Positions 7,666-17,328 of a stretch of 64,000 nucleotides of DNA are shown piece by piece. The notes under the pieces are model-generated. The model was not told the origin of the DNA. It did no database searches and saw only the letters and a program-made list of their open reading frames with translations. The stretch covers positions 1,488,001 through 1,552,000 of the forward strand of contig NZ_CP071849.1 in NCBI RefSeq assembly GCF_023716565.1, written 5' to 3'. Numbering within the stretch: the stretch's first letter is position 1; every line of letters begins with the position of its first letter. The stretch is from Vibrio sp. SCSIO 43136 (lineage in GTDB: Bacteria > Pseudomonadota > Gammaproteobacteria > Enterobacterales > Vibrionaceae). Made by a program: the position numbers and the translations under genes.

Positions 7666-9870
7666 TCAGCTTTTAGGCATTGCCATCAGCAAGAAACCTG
7701 TTAAAACGCGACTTTCCGAACCAATGGATTCGACCGATTTCTCCACTAACTCCCTACAGTGTTCCTTTTTCAGTTTTAGCTTGCCAACTGCAAGTGCGCC
7801 CGCGAACTCAAGGGCTGCATAACCAAACGGATACTTGTGTCTAGTAAAAACCTTGTAAAGAAATTCTTTCATCAGTCCACTTAAGTGGTGATCGGACGAA
7901 TAATCCAACTCTGATGGTAGGCTCGCGCGAAGGATGCAGGCTTGCAAAATATCATCATTAAATCTCAAGAAGTTCTCTGGGGAAATAATTACGGATTGAT
8001 AGTTTGTTGGCCTTAAACACTTTTCAGGATCTGCGTGTTCTCGTGCTGTTTGTAATACAGCTGCAATGGTTAGCAGCGTAGCACTCTGAGTAATACGGTC
8101 AATTTTGTCATCAAACTTGTCATCAAAAAATACGAAACCTTCGGTCAGTTTTAGTGATTCGCCATTAGCATTGGGTAGCAGGCTAGCACTAGCTTGACCA
8201 ATACAATGAGATAGTGCTTCGTAACATTTCTCTGCATCATCGGGCGTAATTGTGTCCAATGGTGATGTGCTTTCATTATCCGCTTTTGCAGCTAATTGTG
8301 CTAACTCGCCCCATGATTTTTGAATGTTATCTGGTCCCAATGGCAATACTTTCCAAACTGAAAAGTTATAAAATCTTGGTGTTGCATTGCGTACGAGGAA
8401 TTGCTCAAGCTTTTTCCAAGATTCCATGCTTTGGGGTAGACCAACGCCTATTAAAAAGTGTCTTGGAATGGTTTTGCTTTCATATTCCCTAAGGTCTCGA
8501 CTAATTTGTCTCAATTTCCCTCCGTCACCTGCAAATGCCGTGACGACTATAATTCCAGTTGCATCTTGTAATTTTTCTTTGTTTATATCCGGCCATTTCA
8601 ATAACAATGGAGCTTTTCCATTGCCGCTTGCATTTTTAATAAAGTCCAAGGCTTTTTGAGCCAAAACTTCAGACGCGCCGTCATCACTGAATATCACGGT
8701 ATCAATAGACGAGGATAGAGACCAATTTAACTCTGCCTCCAACCAGTGTTCAAACTTTTTACTGCAGTGAAGATTTGCTGGCTTGAGGCTTAGCAATGGA
8801 CTGTTTCCAATTACATCAATTCGTTGATTAATTGGGTTGATGCCTGATATGCAGAAGTCTTCGAGGATATCCGGAAGATGTTTAGGCTTGTGTGGGATAC
8901 CCACGGTAACTTGTTTAGGGGGTTTAGCCTTATATGAGAAATGTTCACCTACCAACTCTATATCAGTTTCATTACCATCGACATTACTTACTCCTTGTAA
9001 CAAGGATGTTGAAGACAGGTTGATAAGCACATGTGATATGGAGGATCTTACTTCTACGTCAATCAAGGTAACGATTTTGTCTTTACAGAAGTTTCTGTTG
9101 ACTAGATCTCTAGCCATTCCCCCTGAAGTCGATGCAGAAATCACAACAAGGTAGTCGTCAACGGGTAAATTCAGCTCCTTTAAAAAATCGTAGGAATGAT
9201 AGCTTTCGATATTAGCACTACAGCCAGCGGTTAAAGCAGCTTCTTTTACAATAGAGTAAATACCCATGGTATCTATATAGATTGATTTAATTTTGAGCCA
9301 ATCTATATTTTCAACTAAGGTTCGTAATCCGTTGGCGACGAATTGTAGTTCAGTTTCAGTGGCGGCTAAATCTCTCGACTGTATAAACATTTTACTGATG
9401 CGGCCAGAGGGGTGTTTGAATGTGTGTCCTGCGGGCGCAATATGCAGAACATTATTGCGCTCAGCAAGCTTACACAGGCCTGTTGAGTAAAAATCCGTCA
9501 CATCTTTTGCCTGAAGTAGCAAAGAGTTGGATGAGCTATTAAAACCTTCATGTATTTTAAAAATGCCATCACTAATATCAATAAAGTATAGGGCTTTGGT
9601 GAAGCACACGTTGTTTTTCGACAAACGATCCAAAAAACTATCTTGTAAATCTTCGTTTTTCCAATGTTGAAGGCAGTCATTGATTCTGCCGGAAGGTACG
9701 TAAATAACGATGCAGTCAGGAAGGGTATCACTACTTTTTAACGCTTTTTCCAAAGCTGGGTAAAAGCTAGATGGATCTTGCCAAGCTCCATCTCCAAGAT
9801 AAGCGCATAGAATGTCAAACTTTTGACCATTAAGATCTTTTTCTGCGTTAAAGCAAAGTACATTATCCAC
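7666..9870 (-). CDS. Unrecognised protein with phosphoribosyltransferase-like segments (module gene 2)
   Basis: A 734-residue protein, predicted soluble, with no signal peptide or membrane helix. I do not recognise the family as a whole. Residues about 143-275 resemble a type I phosphoribosyltransferase: HTFKHPSGRISKMFIQ recalls the SGR/K hood segment of orotate PRTase, and YLVVISASTSGGMARDLV has the shape of the PRPP loop. A second similar loop, IIVVTAFAGDGGKLRQISRD, occurs at about 440-460. In both loops the usual acidic pair is replaced (ISAS, VTAF), so binding rather than catalysis is possible. The C-terminal part (about 560-734) is helical. It starts with GTG inside the last 8 bases of the GHKL gene, behind AAGGAAAG, so the two are translationally coupled. 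The function is inferred only. Confidence 0.6.
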   Translation of the reverse strand: MDNVLCFNAEKDLNGQKFDILCAYLGDGAWQDPSSFYPALEKALKSSDTLPDCIVIYVPSGRINDCLQHWKNEDLQDSFLDRLSKNNVCFTKALYFIDISDGIFKIHEGFNSSSNSLLLQAKDVTDFYSTGLCKLAERNNVLHIAPAGHTFKHPSGRISKMFIQSRDLAATETELQFVANGLRTLVENIDWLKIKSIYIDTMGIYSIVKEAALTAGCSANIESYHSYDFLKELNLPVDDYLVVISASTSGGMARDLVNRNFCKDKIVTLIDVEVRSSISHVLINLSSTSLLQGVSNVDGNETDIELVGEHFSYKAKPPKQVTVGIPHKPKHLPDILEDFCISGINPINQRIDVIGNSPLLSLKPANLHCSKKFEHWLEAELNWSLSSSIDTVIFSDDGASEVLAQKALDFIKNASGNGKAPLLLKWPDINKEKLQDATGIIVVTAFAGDGGKLRQISRDLREYESKTIPRHFLIGVGLPQSMESWKKLEQFLVRNATPRFYNFSVWKVLPLGPDNIQKSWGELAQLAAKADNESTSPLDTITPDDAEKCYEALSHCIGQASASLLPNANGESLKLTEGFVFFDDKFDDKIDRITQSATLLTIAAVLQTAREHADPEKCLRPTNYQSVIISPENFLRFNDDILQACILRASLPSELDYSSDHHLSGLMKEFLYKVFTRHKYPFGYAALEFAGALAVGKLKLKKEHCRELVEKSVESIGSESRVLTGFLLMAMPKS

Positions 9871-11050
9871 GATCTTTCCTTAAGGGAACCAAAATCGATA
9901 CCACTGTTCCTGAAGTGAACCCAAGACTTTTGTTCGTCCAGTTGTCAAAATTCATTAAATATTGGTTTTGCTGCTGTTTCGCGGCTTCTACAGATTGCTC
10001 TTGCGTCCAAAATCCATGCTTGTCTCTGTCAAAGCAATTGAATAAACACTGGTTCCCAGACCGAATTCTTATCAATCCTCCTACTTTACTTAGCTGATTT
10101 AAAATCGTGGGGTAGCCGTTGCCTGCGCCACTTTCAGATTTAGTAGAGAAATTTTTTCCAATACACTTTATCAGAGCGTCTTTCTCGGAGGCTGCGTCAA
10201 TGCTTGTTCCAAAGGCCCTTCCTACCAACCCCGGGCCGGTATCAAAAAAGCTTACCTCCATACAACGCAGCGTTTTCTTCGTCCCGTCAGCGCTCGTTAC
10301 AACATTGTCGTTCCAATATTGGCTCAGTCTTGGATGCCCAATAAAGTCTTTTTCATATGTCTCGCTTGATTGGTCTTTCCATGAAGCAATCATCCCTTCT
10401 ACATGCTCAATATAAGGCTTACCGTGCTGGTCTCTAAGGGCATGTTCTTGCGTGTTTTTGAAAAGCTCGCAAGCAAAAATTCCAAAGGCTTCAATTAGGT
10501 CGACCTCTAAAAGCTCGAACTCTTTCTGATTAATTTGTCTAAAAATATCCTCCATAGTTTTTTTCATAAGTGAGCTATCTTTGACCGCTTGGCTATTTTT
10601 GCTTGAAAATAGGGGAGACAAATACTGTCTTTCAGCACCGCTGATACAACATAAACCAACCGAACGTCCACGGACTATATTTTGGTATTGCTGATTATCG
10701 GCGCTGATAATGTAGTTTCTTGCTTCAAAAAGTGCTTTTCGTCTAGAGAATAGTTCATTGTTTATACTGATTGATTGATTTAGTCGCGCAGAAGTCACGC
10801 CCGGGGCGTAACAACACAGCTTCTCCAACACTTTTTTAGCATTAGATGAATTCTCCAACACCAAGGTTTTTTCAGCGGAATTACGAGCAAGAGAGACGAG
10901 CGCCTGCAATCGCGCTGCATCTCTTAAGGCTCCGTGACTTTTTGATATGGCATCCGAAGAAAGCTTTACCGTTTCACGGTTTTCTGCTTTCTTAATGACG
11001 TTCTCCATATCGTCTATTGACTCTAAAGGAGACTCTTTCAGTCGTTCCAT
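9863..11050 (-). CDS. GHKL-type ATPase-domain protein (module gene 1)
   Basis: A 395-residue cytosolic protein. The second half carries all boxes of the GHKL (histidine kinase/Hsp90/MutL) nucleotide fold: N box FACELFKNTQEHA (E195, N199, H203), G1 box FFDTGPGLVG (D270-G274), G2 box SESGAGNGYP (308-312) and a late SGTVVSILVP strand. No phosphoacceptor H-box region, sensor or membrane helix is present, so it is not an ordinary sensor kinase; the N-terminal half is helical and unrecognised. Proteins of this kind act as ATP-driven switches in anti-phage and conflict systems as well as in regulation. It is the first gene of a two-gene operon and its stop codon overlaps the start of the PRTase-like gene. 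Confidence 0.75.
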   Translation of the reverse strand: MERLKESPLESIDDMENVIKKAENRETVKLSSDAISKSHGALRDAARLQALVSLARNSAEKTLVLENSSNAKKVLEKLCCYAPGVTSARLNQSISINNELFSRRKALFEARNYIISADNQQYQNIVRGRSVGLCCISGAERQYLSPLFSSKNSQAVKDSSLMKKTMEDIFRQINQKEFELLEVDLIEAFGIFACELFKNTQEHALRDQHGKPYIEHVEGMIASWKDQSSETYEKDFIGHPRLSQYWNDNVVTSADGTKKTLRCMEVSFFDTGPGLVGRAFGTSIDAASEKDALIKCIGKNFSTKSESGAGNGYPTILNQLSKVGGLIRIRSGNQCLFNCFDRDKHGFWTQEQSVEAAKQQQNQYLMNFDNWTNKSLGFTSGTVVSILVPLRKDRG

Positions 11051-11632
11051 CTAATTGTTCCAAACAATTTATCTATCCCCATTGTCACAGTATTTCACTT
11101 CCCTTTCAGTGAGATAATTCAAAACTCCAGACTTCAAATATTAGTTGTCCAGAACCTTCACAGTGGGCACTGTCTAACAAGAAAGTGCCCCGAAACGTGT
11201 TTCGATAGGAGTGGGCTTTAATTAGATTAATTTGTCCAACAGCTGGACAGTTTGCACGACCAGAAATGAATATTGGCGACAAGCTGTTGCCAAATTTGCA
11301 ATTAGTTAAGTGTGCAAGAGGTTGTTGTAAGAGTTCGAGAGGAATATCTGACTCGGTTTTACCTCTTTTATGTCAACCAGTTTCTTAATGAAAAGATAGC
11401 ATCACCGGAACTCTTTACATTTTGCAATGTGACGCCTGAGATGAGTCGTGGCGGCTTTCAGAAGTAGCTCGAGTTTTTTCATATAGAAATACCCAATGAA
11501 AATGCTAACTATTCACATGTAATATTTAGGTGTGGCATATACTTACTTTGAATTTACATATTTTACCTTTTCTCATGCCATAATATTAAGTTATGTGGTT
11601 TTAACAATACGTAGGAACAAACTAGGCAGATT
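11051..11632. other. Intergenic region, 582 bases
   Basis: Promoter region of both the GHKL module (minus) and marC (plus). Short dyads are visible, such as CAGTG/CACTG near 11160 and TGTCC/GGACA near 11250. I find no gene in it; the right part is AT-rich. Confidence 0.4.
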
Positions 11633-12259
11633 ATGTTAAGTGTAATAATTACTCAATTTGTTGTGCTTTGGGCAGTAATTGATCCTATTGGAACAGTGCC
11701 TGTATACCTATCACAAACACAGCATCTAAATGCTGCTCAAAAAAGAGTGGTTGCCATTAAAGCAGTCGCAATAGCAGCTTGTGTACTTCTCTTTTTCCTT
11801 ATCGCTGGACAGTTCTTGTTGGAGGCTATGCAAATTCCACTTCCTGCGTTTCAAGCCGCTGGAGGTTTAGTCTTGCTTCTATTTGCTTTGTCAATGATTT
11901 TTGGCGAAAGTAAACCAGAGGTAGAAATCAAAATTTCGAAGGAAATGAGTAAGTCACACTTATCTGATCTTGCTGTGTACCCGTTAGCAATTCCCTCAAT
12001 CGCCTCTCCGGGGGCAATGATGGCAATAGTTATGCTAACCGATAATTATAGATATTCTATTGTAGATCAATCCGTAACAGCAGCGGTTATGGTTGGAATT
12101 CTGCTCATAACATTATTGCTTTTGTTGGTTGCGACAAAACTTCAGAAAATTTTGGGTAACATAGGCCCTGCAATAATCAGCCGAGTGATGGGACTTATTT
12201 TGGCTGCGGTAGCGGTTAATAACCTCCTATTAGGAATAAAAAACTTCTATCTTGGTTAA
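11633..12259 (+). CDS. MarC family integral membrane protein
   Basis: A 208-residue inner-membrane protein with six hydrophobic segments. The start FVVLWAVIDPIGTVPVYLS and the repeat-like PLAIPSIASPGAMMAIVML are signature stretches of the MarC/YhgN family (UPF0056), each half carrying an xDPxG or xPSIxxPG motif. Length is normal for the family. Substrate and role are unknown; the historical link to multiple antibiotic resistance was withdrawn for E. coli MarC. It is monocistronic and sits in AT-rich accessory DNA. Confidence 0.85.
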   Translation: MLSVIITQFVVLWAVIDPIGTVPVYLSQTQHLNAAQKRVVAIKAVAIAACVLLFFLIAGQFLLEAMQIPLPAFQAAGGLVLLLFALSMIFGESKPEVEIKISKEMSKSHLSDLAVYPLAIPSIASPGAMMAIVMLTDNYRYSIVDQSVTAAVMVGILLITLLLLLVATKLQKILGNIGPAIISRVMGLILAAVAVNNLLLGIKNFYLG

Positions 12260-12791
12260 ATAATTGATTATTTGCTTGGCTAGAGGGGCTTACTACCAAA
12301 ATACGTTGCAAATAGATTGTAATCTACACCTCTTTTCATTTTAGCGTTCCTATCAACGGAAGTTACTATTGACTATAAACAAAACGTATCATAACCATAA
12401 AATTTCTGAGATAAGATCGCGTGCGTTTATTCTGGAAATTTTGAGTGGTATTGCGGCAAGTCGCTACGCCATGAACGCCATGGTTAAGCCCTCCTGTTCC
12501 CTTTGGCTTCGGATACTATCCGTGTAGCAGCATCGAACTACTTTCACGCTGAAACAGCATGTAACTTCACTAACTGGACGAGGCTGGATCTTCATATGCT
12601 ATGGACTATGGACTATGGACTATGGTCTATGTAATTAGTGGAATATTACACGTACCTACACAATTATCACTTGTGATTTTCATATGTTAAGCTAAACAAT
12701 CATACCTTTCTTTAATGCGTAAAAGTGCAATAATTAGTAGCATAGATAAGTTAAGGCAGTACCGATTTATTTGATTAGTAGTGGATATCTT
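12260..12791. other. Intergenic region with short tandem repeat
   Basis: A 532-base gap between marC and the LysR gene, with no recognisable gene. It holds the CTATGGA repeat and AT-rich promoter-like sequence close to the LysR start. Confidence 0.4.
12599..12631 (+). repeat. Tandem 7-bp repeat (CTATGGA, about 4.7 copies)
   Basis: Three exact CTATGGA units are followed by a CTATGGT variant and a partial unit. It is a simple-sequence repeat in non-coding DNA. Confidence 0.8.
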
Positions 12792-13685
12792 ATGCGCAAC
12801 AATGAATTGAATTTAAACCTGTTAAGAGTACTCGTCCAAATTGCTAAACATGGCAACTTAAAGCAAGCTGGATTAGCTTTAGGACGAACTGAGAGTGTAG
12901 TCAGCCGTCACTTATCGACTCTTAGAGAGCAGTTGAATGATCCGTTATTTGTCAGAACTAGGTATGGACTAGAACCCACGCACTTTACCATTCGTTTTCT
13001 AGAGGAAGCTGGTAATGCATTAGAAGTTATCGATCGCGCATTAATACCAGATGAGTTTGTGTCGGAGGAGTATCAAGGTGACTTGGATATTGCTATGTCC
13101 AATATAGTTTTGTCACACTCTGGTGCAAAGTGTTACGATGCGATCAGAAAAAATTTTCCCTTATCGACGATAAACTTTTTCACTTGGAAAAACGATACTA
13201 TTGATAAAATTTGTCACGATGACAAAATGATCGGTATACATTTGTATCAGAAAGACCGACCGCAACTCATCTACCAGAATAAGATAGGAGCAATAGACGT
13301 AAAGCTAGTAATCAATCGGAAGTTTGGAGCACCTAACTGGGATGAGGCCAAGACATTTCCATGCATAGTGTTGAGATCCGTGGGATGGAATGACCAACAG
13401 TATGCGCTTCTAAATGAACTTCTGAAGCATTACCCTGCGTTTAAAGTTCATGCATTTGTAGATGATTTTAATATTGCATTGCAGCTACTAGATAACCATA
13501 AAATAACTATGGCTATCCCTAGTGTATGTGTTACCCCTAAATACCATGTCATAGATTTCCCCTCGGTAGTACCATCTAACTTAATAAGTGAAATTCCAAT
13601 TGTTTCATGTGTTAAATATACTCAAAGATATAATCCTATCCATCAGAAGCTAAGTAAAATTATAAGCACCACAATTAGCCAGTAG
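12792..13685 (+). CDS. LysR-family transcriptional regulator
   Basis: A 297-residue regulator. The N-terminal winged HTH (about 5-65) reads NLNLLRVLVQIAKHGNLKQA, then GRTESVVSRHLSTLREQLND and PLFVRTRYGLEPT, the standard LysR pattern; the rest is a divergent periplasmic-binding-like effector domain. The frame can be extended to a TTG at 12771, but the ATG at 12792 matches the family N-terminus better. No divergent target gene lies next to it, because an IS3 remnant follows, so its regulon is unclear. It is AT-rich, like the adjoining accessory DNA. Confidence 0.85.
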   Translation: MRNNELNLNLLRVLVQIAKHGNLKQAGLALGRTESVVSRHLSTLREQLNDPLFVRTRYGLEPTHFTIRFLEEAGNALEVIDRALIPDEFVSEEYQGDLDIAMSNIVLSHSGAKCYDAIRKNFPLSTINFFTWKNDTIDKICHDDKMIGIHLYQKDRPQLIYQNKIGAIDVKLVINRKFGAPNWDEAKTFPCIVLRSVGWNDQQYALLNELLKHYPAFKVHAFVDDFNIALQLLDNHKITMAIPSVCVTPKYHVIDFPSVVPSNLISEIPIVSCVKYTQRYNPIHQKLSKIISTTISQ

Positions 13686-13739
13686 GCAATTACGATTGTT
13701 TTTTTGCAATGATTTTTAGGGCCTAAATTAAGAACTTGC

Positions 13740-14460
13740 TGGCCACTGATTGATACAACTCGCAAGTTATCCGCGAAAACATCTTCCGATACTCAGCCGA
13801 TCAGACACAAAATCTATCGACCATCGTTGATTAGATCGAGTCGAGAGATCCATGACCAATCGAGGACGGTGTAGCTTTTTTCGTTTTTTGGTTCTGACTT
13901 ACAGACCTTTATCCGTGTATAGACGATAGGTGCGAATCTTATTCACAACCAAGCTGTCAGCCTTTAGTAAACCATGGAGTATCAGGTAGCCGCAACGAGA
14001 GTATTGTGCCGCTAGCTCTTTCAAACACTCTCGAACACCATTGTTAGCTGGGGTCTTAGCGTGATATCGAAACGCTGCTCGACTCATACACGCAACTTAC
14101 AGATCACTCTTTTACTCAATTAATGAGTATCGATGAGATAGTGGACTATGAGTTTTCGAGAAGATAGCGTTACCACTTTTTTGAGACAACGTCTTTCATC
14201 GCTTTAACTTCGAGCAACTTCTCAGCGAGCAGTTTCTTGAGTTTGTTATTCTCAGACTCTTGTTCTTTTAGTTGTATTGATTCATTCACTTCCAGCCCTG
14301 CATATTTTCTTCGCCAGTTGTAGAACGTGCCGCATTAAATACTCATGTCACGAAAAATGTTGTTTACCTTGGCGCTAGCCTCGTGCTGCTTAATAAGCTT
14401 AATGATTTGTTTTTCCGTTTACCATTTTTTTTGAGATCTCCGTTGATTCCATTGTATTAG
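13740..14460 (-). pseudogene. Decayed IS3-family transposase (IS407-like orfA/orfB remnant)
   Basis: Read on the minus strand, an orfA piece (about 14440-14170: QIIKLIKQHEASAKV, CGTFYNWRRKYAGLEV, ENNKLKKLLAEKLLEVKAMK) contains an internal stop. The orfB N-terminus follows (14087-13899: CGYLILHGLLKADSLVVNK, YRLYTDKGL). After a frame change comes the start of the DDE core (about 13870-13780: STRSNQRWSIDFVSD). The remainder of the catalytic domain is missing. This order is that of IS3-group elements of the IS407 kind. Stops, a frameshift and the deletion make it inactive. Confidence 0.8.
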
Positions 14461-14910
14461 AAAACTTATCAAAGTTATGGTGCTAATTTAAGGAGAAAGG
14501 TCAATATTACTAGTAATTAATGGTGGTTTCTTTTTTTGTATAAAACATAAAAGCATTTAAAAACAATGACATATGAAAACTTGCATAAAATGCAAGTTTT
14601 AATTTCATAGCATAGTAAGCACAGGGTTGATTACAATTCAATCGCTCTTAAAGCATTGCTAAAATTACAAGTTTATTAGTCATTCCTCTTTTTAATTAAG
14701 AGGACGGTGAAATAAACTTAGTTGAGGAAAACAAACTATTCATGATCGTGTTTTATATTCTGTAACGGACAAATACAAGCGCCAGAATTCATGTTTTAAT
14801 TTAGGTTGGTAAGGATGCCAGAAAACACGTCTTTATAGCTTGGTTAGCTAATGTAATTAATTTAGAGCTGTATTCCGTATATTTTTACCAAATAATTTTT
14901 AGGTGTAACA
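14461..14910. other. Intergenic region, 450 bases
   Basis: AT-rich leader upstream of the DUF1254 gene. It contains a 10-bp hairpin at 14576-14600 (AAAACTTGCA / TGCAAGTTTT), which could end transcription from the IS remnant side. No gene is seen. Confidence 0.4.
14576..14600. terminator. Hairpin with A/T-flanked stem
   Basis: A perfect 10-bp stem AAAACTTGCA / TGCAAGTTTT with a 5-base loop, flanked by A and T runs. It is a plausible weak bidirectional terminator. Confidence 0.45.
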
Positions 14911-15969
14911 ATGAAAAAATCAACTATTGCTACTGTTATTGCTGCTGTTTCGTTCGGTTCTGTTGCTGCTGAGCCTATCACTGACATCAATGACTTCTTT
15001 GCAGCAGATGGTGTTGTTGTTGAGCGTTCTGAATTCCCAATGTTTGAGACTGCTAAGCAAATGCTTAACCGTCAATCAGCTGTAGGTGTTAACAACTTCG
15101 TACATAACCGCACACTAACTCCTACTGATGACCAACCAGTTGTTCGTATGAACCGTGATGTTTACTACTCGCTAGGTGTAGCTAACGTAGGTAAAGGTGC
15201 AACCCTTACTATGCCGGAGTTACCAGAAGGTAAGTACCTTTCTTTCCAAGTCGTTCCTGAAGATCACCGCACGCAAGAAATGGTTTACGGTGGTGGCACT
15301 TTCGAGCTAACTACTCACACTGGCGATTACGTTTACATCATCGTTCGCATGGACGCTACGCTATCCGAAGAAGAAGCTAAGATGTACCAAGATCAAATGA
15401 TCATCAATTCTAACGATGACACTCCATTCTCTTGGGATACTGCGGTTAACAAAGAAAGCTTTGATGCTATGGAAGCATCGCTTAAGCGAGATGGTGGCAA
15501 GTTCATTCAAGAGTTTGGTGCTGCTGAGTTCTTCGGTGCTGGTTTCAACAACCCAGAGGACGCTTCTGCTGAGAAATTCATCGAAGAAGCATGGCTAACC
15601 GCTTCTGCTATCGGTTGGGGTGGCGCTCAATCTGTAGATAACTTCTATGAAGTGGGTGGGAACATGCCTGCTGATGGTTGTTACAAGCTAACTTTTGAAG
15701 ACCCAGAGAACAAAGCATTCTGGTCTGTGACTGCCTATAACGCCAACGGTTTCATGTTCAGCGACACTGCTAACATCAACAGCCTATCTGCTCCCGCAAA
15801 TGAAGACGGTAGTTACTCGGTACACTTCGGTTGTGAAGGTGAAACCAACAACCTACCAATAGAAAACGCTACAGGTCAATGGAACGCTGCTTTCCGTCAC
15901 TACCAGCCAACTGAGAAAGTGACTGAAGAAGGCTACCGTGTGCTGCCATTAATCGAGAAAGTTAAGTAA
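14911..15969 (+). CDS. DUF1254/DUF1214 domain secreted protein
   Basis: A 352-residue protein with a signal peptide (MKKSTIATVIAAVSFGSVAA). The N-terminal half is DUF1254-like (MLNRQSAVGVNNFVHNR, then VVRMNRDVYYSLGVANV), and the C-terminal part (about 255-352) has the DUF1214 pattern FWSVTAYNANGFMFSD with the closing RHYQPTEKVTEEGYRVLPL. The domain order is usual, though this is shorter than many family members. The function is not known. Codon choice (CGT, GGT, AAC, CTA) is that of strongly expressed Vibrio genes, unlike its AT-rich flanks. A putative outer-membrane protein gene follows after about 100 bases and may be a partner. Confidence 0.85.
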   Translation: MKKSTIATVIAAVSFGSVAAEPITDINDFFAADGVVVERSEFPMFETAKQMLNRQSAVGVNNFVHNRTLTPTDDQPVVRMNRDVYYSLGVANVGKGATLTMPELPEGKYLSFQVVPEDHRTQEMVYGGGTFELTTHTGDYVYIIVRMDATLSEEEAKMYQDQMIINSNDDTPFSWDTAVNKESFDAMEASLKRDGGKFIQEFGAAEFFGAGFNNPEDASAEKFIEEAWLTASAIGWGGAQSVDNFYEVGGNMPADGCYKLTFEDPENKAFWSVTAYNANGFMFSDTANINSLSAPANEDGSYSVHFGCEGETNNLPIENATGQWNAAFRHYQPTEKVTEEGYRVLPLIEKVK

Positions 15970-16004
15970 TCATTTTAACTAAGTAATCATTTCGTGTGAT
16001 TGTT

Positions 16005-16027
16005 AAGGGTGTTCAATATGCACCCTT
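16005..16027. terminator. Weak intercistronic hairpin
   Basis: A 7-bp stem AAGGGTG / CACCCTT lies between the DUF1254 gene and the next gene. The following sequence (TATCTT) is poor in U, so it may stabilise or attenuate rather than terminate. Confidence 0.35.
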
Positions 16028-16067
16028 TATCTTCACGCGCCTAAACAAAAGATAAAGGTAAACCATA

Positions 16068-16859
16068 ATGAAAAAACTGATCCTAGCATCACTAGTCGCG
16101 ACTACTATGACAGGCGCTACATACGCTGAAGAAAAACAAGAATTGGCTGATATGTCAGACCCAATGGCTGTGTTTACTTCTGTAGGAGCTGGTTATACTG
16201 ACAAAGGTCTTAACCTGAAATACACTCAGGCATTCGATTCTGGCAACCCAACTCAGATGGCACTGCGTGCTATTGAAGTTAAAGGTATCGGTGGTGATGC
16301 AATCGGCTGGTCTGAAGACGCAACTGATAGCGTTAGTGAGCTACGTTTCCGTGACTTCCGTGTTGATATGGCTAATGGGCGTGGTGGTCAGGTTGATCTT
16401 AATTGGAACATAGAAGCCCAACAAGGCACTGCATCATACTCGCTTATGCAAGCACTGCCTAAAATTGGTCCTGTACAATTTTTCCCACTTGCGGGTGTTG
16501 GCTTTGCTGTTGGTGAAGAGTTGAGTCTGGAAGGCTCTCACGGTGAAGCTGAGCTTCGTGATCGTATCGACATGCACGGCACTTTCTACATCGCAGGCAT
16601 GTACGCTAAGCTAGAGATTACTGACAAGATCTGGCTAAACTATAACCCAATGTATATGGGTACAATGTCTGGTTCAGACGCATTCAAAAACAGCTACTTC
16701 CTCGGCGATGATACAGTATTGAACCACGAGTTCATTGCTTCTTACCAAGTGAACCCACGTTTGAATTTCCGTTACTTCGCAAACTGGAACAACTCTGATC
16801 AGAAAAGCGGCTCATTCGACAAAGGTGATCATCGCATCGAGTTCAATTATCAACTCTAG
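16068..16859 (+). CDS. Putative outer-membrane beta-barrel protein
   Basis: A 263-residue protein with a signal peptide (MKKLILASLVATTMTGATYA). The mature part alternates polar and hydrophobic residues with many aromatic and glycine positions (VGAGYTDKGLNLKYTQAF, IWLNYNPMYMGTM, PRLNFRYFANWNN) and ends with HRIEFNYQL, in the manner of a small outer-membrane barrel. I recognise no named family. AAAGATAAAGGTAAACC supplies the ribosome site. It shares strong codon bias with the upstream DUF1254 gene, suggesting joint high expression. Confidence 0.6.
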   Translation: MKKLILASLVATTMTGATYAEEKQELADMSDPMAVFTSVGAGYTDKGLNLKYTQAFDSGNPTQMALRAIEVKGIGGDAIGWSEDATDSVSELRFRDFRVDMANGRGGQVDLNWNIEAQQGTASYSLMQALPKIGPVQFFPLAGVGFAVGEELSLEGSHGEAELRDRIDMHGTFYIAGMYAKLEITDKIWLNYNPMYMGTMSGSDAFKNSYFLGDDTVLNHEFIASYQVNPRLNFRYFANWNNSDQKSGSFDKGDHRIEFNYQL

Positions 16860-16884
16860 TATCTCTAACTAAAGTGTAGATATT

Positions 16885-17259
16885 TGGTCCCCCAAAATTT
16901 GGAATATGACGTTAAGTGATTGACCTGTTTTAATAGAATCCCAAAAGGTAGATAGCACTCTCCTTAGCTAAAAGTCAAGGTAGCATCGGAGCTCGCCAAA
17001 GGTGATAAAACTGTCGCTGAGTTAGCCTAGATGTACAACCTGTCCCCCAACCAAATCTCAACATGGAAGAAAGAGCTGTTGGACGATGTAACCATGATCT
17101 TTTGTCTTTGGAAGTCTGTTGACCATAAAAAATGATTCTTTGGCTAAAGTGCTCGGTCGTCAGATCGAGCACAGCAAAAGAGTTCGTTGGATAAATCTGC
17201 TCAACTACCGAAAAGCGTCAGTGCGAGCTCTAGAAGTGGACCTCAATGATTGGGGGCCA
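16885..17259 (+). mobile_element. Internally deleted IS3-type element (375 bp)
   Basis: Starts with TGGTCCCCCAAAATTTGG and ends with the approximate inverse (CAATGATTGGGGGCCA), so both termini are still visible. Inside, on the plus strand, lies a decayed orfA (about 16968-17110: KVKVASELAKGDKTVAELA, stop, then MYNLSPNQISTWKKELLDD). orfB is almost entirely missing. It is not able to move by itself. Confidence 0.65.
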
Positions 17260-17328
17260 CTCTTCACATATCAAATCAGGAATTACTCAATTTAACGCAC
17301 AGAGACTCCATGCATTTAAGGTAAGGCT

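Noticed and set aside
9293..9490. Plus-strand frames opposite the module genes
   Set aside because: Opposed to the coupled minus-strand genes and lacking start signals.
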